NCBI GenBank assembly: GCA_017306015.1
Contig: JAFKJK010000007.1
Coordinates: 186,001-250,000 of the forward strand
From: Propionibacteriaceae bacterium
Lineage (GTDB): Bacteria > Actinomycetota > Actinomycetes > Propionibacteriales > Propionibacteriaceae
DNA length: 64,000 nucleotides
Reading direction: 5' to 3'
A program made the position numbers and the translations under genes. Under the pieces are notes generated by a model. That model worked only from the letters and a program-made list of their open reading frames with translations, was not told the origin of the DNA and did no database searches. Shown here in pieces: positions 58,460-64,000 of the stretch (the first letter of the stretch is position 1; every line of letters begins with the position of its first letter).

Positions 58460-58895
58460 ACCGTGATCCACACCGGCCGGCAGGCCCGAGAAGCCAGCCA
58501 CACCCGGCACTGATTCCATCGACAGCACGCGCGACCCGGTGCCTGCGGCGGTCTTGCTCGGCGGCGACCGAGCTGCCGAGCGTGAGTCGGCAGGGCCGCT
58601 CACAGCGCGGTCGGCTGGGATGCCCGTCGAGCAGGGTGGCCGCAGATGCAGTGCGAACACCGGAGCGGTAAGCGCTGCCTGCCCCGTTGTCGACAACTGC
58701 CAGCACAGCAACATGCGCCAAGAGGGTTCATCTCGCGAGTTCCCGAACGAGTGGCTACTGGCGAGGGTGTTGCCGGACGTCGTTCCCTCGGTGGCCCCAT
58801 GCGGGCGGAGGGGGAGTTCCACGCGAGGAGGCCCGGCGCTTGCGCTCGCGTGGTTACGCTGCTGTTCATTGGGTGCGAGTGAGTTGGAGGACGTC
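58460..58895. other. Gap without a convincing gene
   Basis: About 435 bases with only overlapping short frames. A good ribosome site (GGAGG) at its right end belongs to the DUF302 gene. Confidence 0.5.
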
Positions 58896-59288
58896 ATGGG
58901 CTATGCCCTCAGCAAGACTGTTCAGGGTGGATTCGACGAGACACTGGCCAGAACACGCACGGCGCTGGCCGAGCAAGGATTCGGCGTGCTCACCGAGATC
59001 GACCTCGCGGCGACCCTCAAGGGGAAGCTTGGTGTTGAGATTCCTGCGCAAGTGATCCTGGGCGCCTGCAATCCACCCAGCGCCTTTGAGGCGCTCGGGG
59101 CAGAGGAATCGATCGGGCTCCTGCTTCCGTGCAATGTGGTCGTTCGGTGGGCCGGGGAGGACACCACGGTGGTGGAGGCGATCGACCCGGCGACAATGCA
59201 CGTCCTGACTGGTAACGATGCCCTCGAGCCGGTGGCGGCACGGGTCGGCGCCAAGCTCAGGGCTGCTCTGACAAGTCTGGGTGCTTGA
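58896..59288 (+). CDS. DUF302-domain protein
   Basis: 130 residues from ATG 58896, with GGAGG 6 bases upstream; longer in-frame starts are not supported. It matches DUF302: a first part GFDETLARTRTALAEQGFGV, then IPAQVILGACNPPSAFEAL and LLPCNVVVRWAG. Two conserved cysteines lie in these last two motifs. DUF302 proteins are small alpha/beta proteins of unknown role, often found with thiol, sulphur or metal stress genes. It has no membrane segment and stands alone. Confidence 0.8.
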   Translation: MGYALSKTVQGGFDETLARTRTALAEQGFGVLTEIDLAATLKGKLGVEIPAQVILGACNPPSAFEALGAEESIGLLLPCNVVVRWAGEDTTVVEAIDPATMHVLTGNDALEPVAARVGAKLRAALTSLGA

Positions 59289-59404
59289 CGAACGTCACTT
59301 CCGTCCGGTCAGCTGAGGTTGCTCGGCAAGCCTCCGCAAGGAGAGACGAAGGTCGTGGCGTCCGGGAAGGTGGGCTACTGGGGTGGAGTGTGACGCCCTG
59401 ATGG

Positions 59405-60241
59405 CTAGATGGGAGCGATCGTGTTCGTCAGGAGCAGGCCGACGATGACGACGGCGACGAGCAGCCGGTAAACGATAAAGCCGGTGAACTTGTTGTGGGC
59501 CACGAATCGGAGCAGCCAAGCGATTGAGACGTACCCGGCCACAGCCGAGACAACGGTGCCGATCAACACCGGCCCCCAACCGACCGTCGTCGAAATGTTG
59601 CCAGCTTGGGTGACTGCTTCCAGCGCCCCGGCTGCCAGCAGCGCAGGGATGCCGAAGAGGAAGCTGAGCCTGGTGGCGGTCACCCGATCCAGGCCGCTGA
59701 ACAGCCCCGCCGAGATGGTTGCGCCCGATCGTGATACTCCAGGCACGAGCGCCAAGCACTGAGCGAGGCCGATCACCAGGGCGTCGCGCGAACTCACCGA
59801 CTCCTCACCGCGGGTGCCCTTGCCGATCCGGTCGGCGACCCACATCACCACGCTCCACACGACCAGCCCCGCCACCACGACCCACAAGTCCCGGAGCGGA
59901 CCTTCGATGACCTTCTTGAAGGCCAGCCCGACGATGGCGATCGGGATCGAGCCGATGATGACGTTCCAGCCCATCCGGTAGTCCGGGGTGGTGCGCGCTG
60001 CCTTGTCGACAATTCCGCGCCACCACGCCACCGCAAGCCGGGCTATGTCAGTCCGGAAGTAGTAGACAGCGGCCAGGATCGCCCCGAGCTGGATCACCGC
60101 GGTGAAGGCTGTCATGCCCTGGTCGTCGATGCCATAGCCGAGCAGCTTCTCGGCGATAGTCAGGTGCCCCGTGCTCGACACGGGCAAGAACTCGGTGACT
60201 CCCTCGATGACCCCCAAAATGATGGCGTGCAGCCAGTTCAT
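59405..60241 (-). CDS. uppP: Undecaprenyl-diphosphatase
   Basis: 278 residues from ATG 60241, behind GGAAGG. Eight membrane segments with both UppP/BacA signatures: EGVTEFLPVSSTGHL near residue 14 and PGVSRSGATISAGLFSG near 166. It dephosphorylates undecaprenyl diphosphate to recycle the carrier lipid of cell-wall synthesis, and extra copies give bacitracin resistance. It is convergent with the DUF302 gene and is not obviously linked to metals. It may be a passenger or part of the host backbone. Confidence 0.92.
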   Translation of the reverse strand: MNWLHAIILGVIEGVTEFLPVSSTGHLTIAEKLLGYGIDDQGMTAFTAVIQLGAILAAVYYFRTDIARLAVAWWRGIVDKAARTTPDYRMGWNVIIGSIPIAIVGLAFKKVIEGPLRDLWVVVAGLVVWSVVMWVADRIGKGTRGEESVSSRDALVIGLAQCLALVPGVSRSGATISAGLFSGLDRVTATRLSFLFGIPALLAAGALEAVTQAGNISTTVGWGPVLIGTVVSAVAGYVSIAWLLRFVAHNKFTGFIVYRLLVAVVIVGLLLTNTIAPI

Positions 60242-60595
60242 CGCATCCCTTCCTCCACGTCGCCAGTGCGGGGCCAATCTAGCCGGTGCGCCCATCGCTG
60301 CCGCACGCGTGCCCGGCTGCATCCGTTGACACGACAACCAACCCGATGCGCTCTCGATGCCGAGACCCCACTTATCGAAGCTGCACCCGTATCGGCGAGA
60401 GCCTTATCGCTACGACCCGATGATGGGTCTCCAAGCGCAGCCAACCGCCGTGCCCTTAGGCCTTCATTAGGGATGGACGACCGACAGTGGGACGTTGAGG
60501 TCCCACGCGGTGCCGGTAACTGATGGCGAGGCCACCGCCTGCCACCGCTCGGCACTGATTTGGATGGCCATAGAGTCGGAGACATCGCCATCGGA
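60242..60595. other. Gap without a convincing gene
   Basis: About 350 bases between uppP and the promoter of the second CmtR-type regulator, with no recognisable protein or repeat. Confidence 0.5.
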
Positions 60596-60634
60596 TTGTC
60601 CGTACCCCAAAAAGATCGCTATCATCGCTCTGTG
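60596..60634 (+). promoter_or_regulatory. Leaderless promoter of the second CmtR-type regulator
   Basis: TTGTCC (60596-60601) and TATCAT (60620-60625) are 18 bases apart. Six bases after the latter is GTG 60632. The bases GCTATCATCGC correspond to GCTATTATCGG before the first regulator, so promoter and probably operator are conserved between the paralogues. Confidence 0.6.
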
Positions 60635-61054
60635 ACGATAAAATCTGATGTTGTTGGATCCGACGTTTTCGGCGGTGAGCCGAGTCTGAGTGTCGCGGCT
60701 GCGTTGTTTCATGGGCTGTCTGATCCGTCGCGATTGGCGATCCTGCAGCACTTGACGCTGGGCGAGCATCGGGTGCGGGACCTGACCGAGCACTTGGGGC
60801 TGGCCCAGTCGACAGTGAGCGCGCACCTGGCTTGCCTGCGCGAGTGTGGCCTGGTGTCGTCGCGTCCGGAGGGTAGGGCGTCGGTGTTCTCCCTGACGTG
60901 CACCTCTGAGCTGCTGGCCGTGCTGGAGGCCGCTGAGCAGGTCCTGGCGACCACGGGATGGGCGGTGGCGTTGTGCCCCAACTATGGCGTGGGGTCAATG
61001 GGGACTCCAACGCCCGGCGACTTGAAGAGCCACCACGGCAGCGGGGGTATGTGA
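60632..61054 (+). CDS. CmtR-type ArsR-family Cd/Pb sensor (second copy)
   Basis: 140 residues from GTG 60632; the ATG at 60560 would lie upstream of the promoter. The winged helix (LFHGLSDPSRLAILQHL) and recognition helix STVSAHLACLRECGLV carry the CmtR cysteine pair, and VALCPNYG carries the third ligand. It is very similar to the 36779 sensor in the helices, with different ends. Its stop overlaps the P-type ATPase start as TGATG. It should release DNA on binding Cd(II) or Pb(II). Confidence 0.85.
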   Translation: MTIKSDVVGSDVFGGEPSLSVAAALFHGLSDPSRLAILQHLTLGEHRVRDLTEHLGLAQSTVSAHLACLRECGLVSSRPEGRASVFSLTCTSELLAVLEAAEQVLATTGWAVALCPNYGVGSMGTPTPGDLKSHHGSGGM

Positions 61055-63081
61055 TGAGCCAGCGCGGCATTCCGGGGGAAGAGGCTCAGATGGAGGCCGA
61101 CCGGGTCGACGATGACGGCAAGGACCCGGAAGTACCCCATGACGTCGACGACGACGATGATGACGATGATGACGATGACGATGACGAGGTGCAGCACCTC
61201 TGGCAGGTTCGTGATATCCAGCTCGGGCTGGTGTCTGGCACTCTCTTGCTGGCTGGCTTTCTGAGCGGTCTGGCCGGTTGGGACGTCGCCGCGGTAGTCC
61301 TCAGTGCCCTCGCGTTGCTGGTCGGAGGGTCAACCTTCGTCCCGGGTGCGGTGAAGAAGCTGGCCAGGGGCAAGCTGGGCGTCGGTCTGCTGATGACCAT
61401 CGGTGCGGTGGGCGCGACTGCCCTGGGGCAGGTGGAGGAGGCCGCCACATTGGCGTTCCTGTTCTCCCTCAGTGAAGGCCTGGAGGACTATTCGCTCGCC
61501 AAGACCCGGCACAGCCTCCGAGCGCTGCTCGACCTGGTGCCGCGCCAGGCTACGGTGCTGCGCGAGGGCGCCGAGGTCGTGGTTGACCCCGGCGAGCTCA
61601 TCGAGGGTGACGTGATGATCGTCAAGCCGGGGGAGCGGCTCGCCACCGACGGCGTCATCCGTACCGGTCGGACAGCCCTGGACACGTCTGCGATCACCGG
61701 CGAATCCATGCCGATCGAGGTCGGGCCCTCGAGCGAGGTGTACGCGGGGGCGATCAACGGCTCCGGTGTCCTCGAGGTCGAGGTCACTTCAACCGCGGAC
61801 AACAACTCCCTGGCCCGGATCGTCCACATTGTCGAGGTTGAGTCGTCCAGGCGGGGGGCAACCCAGAGGCTTGCAGATCGGATCGCCAAACCCCTGGTAC
61901 CCGGCATCCTTGTCGCGGCGGCCCTGACGGTGGCTGTCGGCTTCCTGGTGGGCGACCCGGCTCTGTGGCTGCAGCGTGCGCTGGTGATGGTGGTGGCAGC
62001 CTCCCCCTGCGCCCTGGCGATCTCAGTGCCGGTCACCGTTGTTGCGTCCATCGGCGCGGCCAGCAGGCGCGGCATTCTGGTCAAGGGTGGCGCCGCCATG
62101 GAGGTGCTCGGCAGAGTCCGCACCGTTGCCCTGGACAAGACTGGAACCCTTACCCGAAACCAACCCGCCGTCATCGAGGTGACGGCCACAGGACAGCACA
62201 CCCGCGACGAGGTGCTCGACTGGGCCGCCGCGCTGGAGGCGCGCAGCGAGCACCCTCTCGCGAAGGCGATCCTGGCCGCCACTGAAACCGTGCCGAGTGC
62301 CGTCGAGGTCGAGGCGGTCGTCGGGGCCGGGCTAACCGGGACCCTCGCCGGGCGCCGGCTTCGTTTGGGGCGTCCGGGCTGGATTGAGGCGGGCCCACTC
62401 GCCGCCGACGTGGAACGGATGCAACAAGCCGGCGCCACGGCCGTCCTCGTCGAGGTCGATGGGCACACCGTCGGCGCGATCGCCGTCCGCGACGAGCTCC
62501 GCCCCGAAGCGGCCGCCGTCGTTGCCGACCTGCACGCGCACGGCTACACCGTGGCGATGCTCACCGGGGACAATCCAACCACCGCTCGAGCCCTCGCTGC
62601 CGAGGCCGGGATCGACAGCGTCCACTCCGATCTCCGGCCCGAGGACAAGTCGTCGATCATCAGAGGGCTGCGGGACAGTGGTCGGGTCACAGCGATGGTC
62701 GGTGACGGCGTCAACGACGCCCCGGCGCTGGCCAGCGCCGACCTGGGCGTGGCAATGGGCGCCATGGGCACCGACGTCGCGATCGAGACCGCCGACGTCG
62801 CGCTGATGGGCGACGACCTACGGCTCCTGCTGATCGCGTTCGAACACGCCCGCCGCACCCGCCGGATCATGCTGCAGAACGTGGTCCTCTCGATCGCGCT
62901 GATCTCGGTCCTTATCCCGCTGGCCCTGTTCGGGATCCTTGGGCTCGCCACTGTCGTGCTCATCCACGAAGTCGCCGAGGTCTTTGTCATCGCCAACGGC
63001 GTCCGCGCCGGGCGAACCAAGCATCTGGGCGTCCTTGCCAACACCGCACCACGTCCTTCCGTCCTCGGAGCGACGCCGTGA
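61054..63081 (+). CDS. P1B-type metal-exporting ATPase with SPC motif and poly-Asp N-terminus (second copy)
   Basis: About 675 residues from ATG 61054. The N-terminus holds an uninterrupted run of 13 aspartates (about residues 32-44), then WQVRDIQLG as in the first copy. The metal motif is ASPCALAISVPV (Ser-Pro-Cys near 317). TGESMPIEVGPSSEV, DKTGTLTRNQP (Asp near 362) and GDGVNDAPALASADLG complete the ATPase. Group P1B-4; substrates of characterised members include Co, Fe, Zn and Cd. It is translated between the CmtR-type sensor and the CDF exporter, both by overlaps. Confidence 0.9.
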   Translation: MSQRGIPGEEAQMEADRVDDDGKDPEVPHDVDDDDDDDDDDDDDEVQHLWQVRDIQLGLVSGTLLLAGFLSGLAGWDVAAVVLSALALLVGGSTFVPGAVKKLARGKLGVGLLMTIGAVGATALGQVEEAATLAFLFSLSEGLEDYSLAKTRHSLRALLDLVPRQATVLREGAEVVVDPGELIEGDVMIVKPGERLATDGVIRTGRTALDTSAITGESMPIEVGPSSEVYAGAINGSGVLEVEVTSTADNNSLARIVHIVEVESSRRGATQRLADRIAKPLVPGILVAAALTVAVGFLVGDPALWLQRALVMVVAASPCALAISVPVTVVASIGAASRRGILVKGGAAMEVLGRVRTVALDKTGTLTRNQPAVIEVTATGQHTRDEVLDWAAALEARSEHPLAKAILAATETVPSAVEVEAVVGAGLTGTLAGRRLRLGRPGWIEAGPLAADVERMQQAGATAVLVEVDGHTVGAIAVRDELRPEAAAVVADLHAHGYTVAMLTGDNPTTARALAAEAGIDSVHSDLRPEDKSSIIRGLRDSGRVTAMVGDGVNDAPALASADLGVAMGAMGTDVAIETADVALMGDDLRLLLIAFEHARRTRRIMLQNVVLSIALISVLIPLALFGILGLATVVLIHEVAEVFVIANGVRAGRTKHLGVLANTAPRPSVLGATP

Positions 63082-63992
63082 GTAAGGATCATCAGCACAC
63101 GACTGCCGGCACCCACCGGGGACGGCTGGGAATTGCGTTGGCGATCACTGCAACGGTGTTGGTCGCAGAGGTTGTCGGCGCTCTCGTGACCGGCAGCCTG
63201 GCGCTGCTGGTGGACGCCGGCCACATGCTCACCGACGCCGGCGGCCTGCTGATGGCGCTCCTGGCCGCGACCGCGATGAACCGGCCGCCGACCGCCCGAC
63301 GTACCTGGGGCTGGGCCCGGATCGAAATCCTTGCCGCCGGAGCCCAGGCAGCGATCCTGCTCGCGGTCGGCCTCTATGCGTTCATCGAAGGCGTCCAGCG
63401 GCTGCTGGCTCCTCCCGAGGTCGCCGCCGGTGGCCTCCTCTTCCTCGGCATCCTCGGGCTCGGCGCCAACATCGCCTCCGTGGCGGTCCTGTCCGGCGGT
63501 CGCAGCCACAACCTGAACATGCGGGCAGCGTTCCTCGAAGTCGTCAACGACGCGCTCGGCTCGGTGGCCGTGATCGTCAGCGCCCTGATCATCCAGTTCA
63601 CCGGCTGGACACGGGCCGACGCGCTAGCCGGCATGCTGATCTCAATCCTGATCCTCCCGCGAGCCGTCACCATCCTTCGCCAAGCCGGAAGCGTGCTCCT
63701 CGAAACCGTGCCCAAAGGCCTCGATCTCGGCCAGGTCCGCAGCCACCTGCTCGGCCTACCCCACGTCACCGACGTTCACGACCTCCACGCATCCCTCATC
63801 GGAACCGGCCTACCGGTGCTCTCCGCGCATGTCGTCCTGGAGGACTCCTGTTTCCACGACGGCCACACCCACGAACTGCTCGACCAGCTCCAGGACTGCG
63901 TCCGCCAGCACTTCGACGTCAGCGTCGAGCACTCCACATTCCAGCTCGAGCCCACCACCCATTCCAGCCACGAGGACCACACACACCAGTAG
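63078..63992 (+). CDS. Cation diffusion facilitator (metal exporter), second copy
   Basis: 304 residues starting as GTGA overlap with the ATPase stop. Six membrane segments: the second carries LVDAGHMLTDAGG (His/Asp ligands) and the fifth AFLEVVNDALGSVAV, where Glu replaces the His of zinc exporters. The N-terminus (KDHQHTTAGTH) and C-terminus (HSSHEDHTHQ) are His-rich. It completes a sensor-ATPase-CDF operon for divalent metal efflux and is the last gene before the window ends. Confidence 0.88.
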   Translation: MSKDHQHTTAGTHRGRLGIALAITATVLVAEVVGALVTGSLALLVDAGHMLTDAGGLLMALLAATAMNRPPTARRTWGWARIEILAAGAQAAILLAVGLYAFIEGVQRLLAPPEVAAGGLLFLGILGLGANIASVAVLSGGRSHNLNMRAAFLEVVNDALGSVAVIVSALIIQFTGWTRADALAGMLISILILPRAVTILRQAGSVLLETVPKGLDLGQVRSHLLGLPHVTDVHDLHASLIGTGLPVLSAHVVLEDSCFHDGHTHELLDQLQDCVRQHFDVSVEHSTFQLEPTTHSSHEDHTHQ

Positions 63993-64000
63993 CAACTCAA

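Noticed and set aside
61147..61185. GAC/GAT repeat as a possible regulatory repeat
   Set aside because: It is in frame inside the P-type ATPase and encodes the poly-Asp run; the first copy has a similar acidic run at the same place.

Overview
The window reads as a chromosomal or plasmid island of a high-GC Gram-positive bacterium (class Actinomycetes/Actinobacteria). The evidence is uniformly high G+C coding sequence, many GTG starts, frequent ATGA/GTGA stop-start overlaps, apparently leaderless promoters, DtxR/IdeR-type iron boxes and CmtR-type metal sensors. I cannot place the organism more finely. No rRNA, tRNA, CRISPR array or integrase was recognised.

Transfer and defence region (about 0-17.8 kb). 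A single-chain type ISP restriction-modification enzyme is followed by a broken membrane-protein gene, a prepilin peptidase and a very large MobF relaxase fused to a helicase and a DnaG-type primase core. Divergent from it lie four small genes of unknown function, then a 53-residue protein with an ArdC-like anti-restriction protein, then two unknown proteins. Three copies of a 40-bp sequence sit immediately upstream of three of these transcription units and look like a shared promoter/operator.

Copper and thiol-redox region (17.9-28.2 kb). It holds a TlpA-like thioredoxin, CcdA, a glutaredoxin-like protein and a small membrane protein (minus strand). Next come an OmpR-type two-component system, a Tat-exported multicopper oxidase, a CopB-type copper ATPase with a CsoR-like operator, a membrane protein, a frameshifted DUF305 gene and a DMT exporter with a His-rich tail. 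Tandem 11-bp repeats next to three of these units suggest a regulon of the local response regulator.

Metal sensors, exporters and decayed arsenic genes (28.3-40.7 kb). This part holds a SmtB/ArsR sensor with a CDF exporter, a MerR-type regulator with a divergent thioredoxin-fold protein, and a SHOCT / secreted Met-rich protein / two-component operon. An arsenic operon follows whose arsR, arsM and rhodanese genes are all damaged, with an IS481 remnant at its head. Then come a CmtR-type sensor with an SPC-motif P-type ATPase, CadD and LspA.

Iron region (41.1-48.8 kb). An eight-gene operon behind a DtxR-like box encodes an FTR1 permease, a P19-type lipoprotein, a DUF2318 membrane protein, two FtsX/MacB-type permeases, their ATPase, an FMN-binding lipoprotein and ApbE. 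It looks like a P19/FTR1 iron-uptake system with a flavin-based electron-transfer branch.

Rearranged region and second metal block (48.9-64 kb). Remnants of IS110 (two opposite orientations), IS256, a ZIP transporter and a DinB gene surround a beta-propeller lipoprotein and a non-canonical Nramp-related transporter with its own DtxR-like box. Then comes a second copy of the SHOCT / Met-rich protein / response regulator / kinase operon, a DUF302 gene, uppP, a second CmtR-type sensor with its SPC ATPase, and a CDF exporter. The two metal blocks are paralogous in gene order and in promoter sequence.
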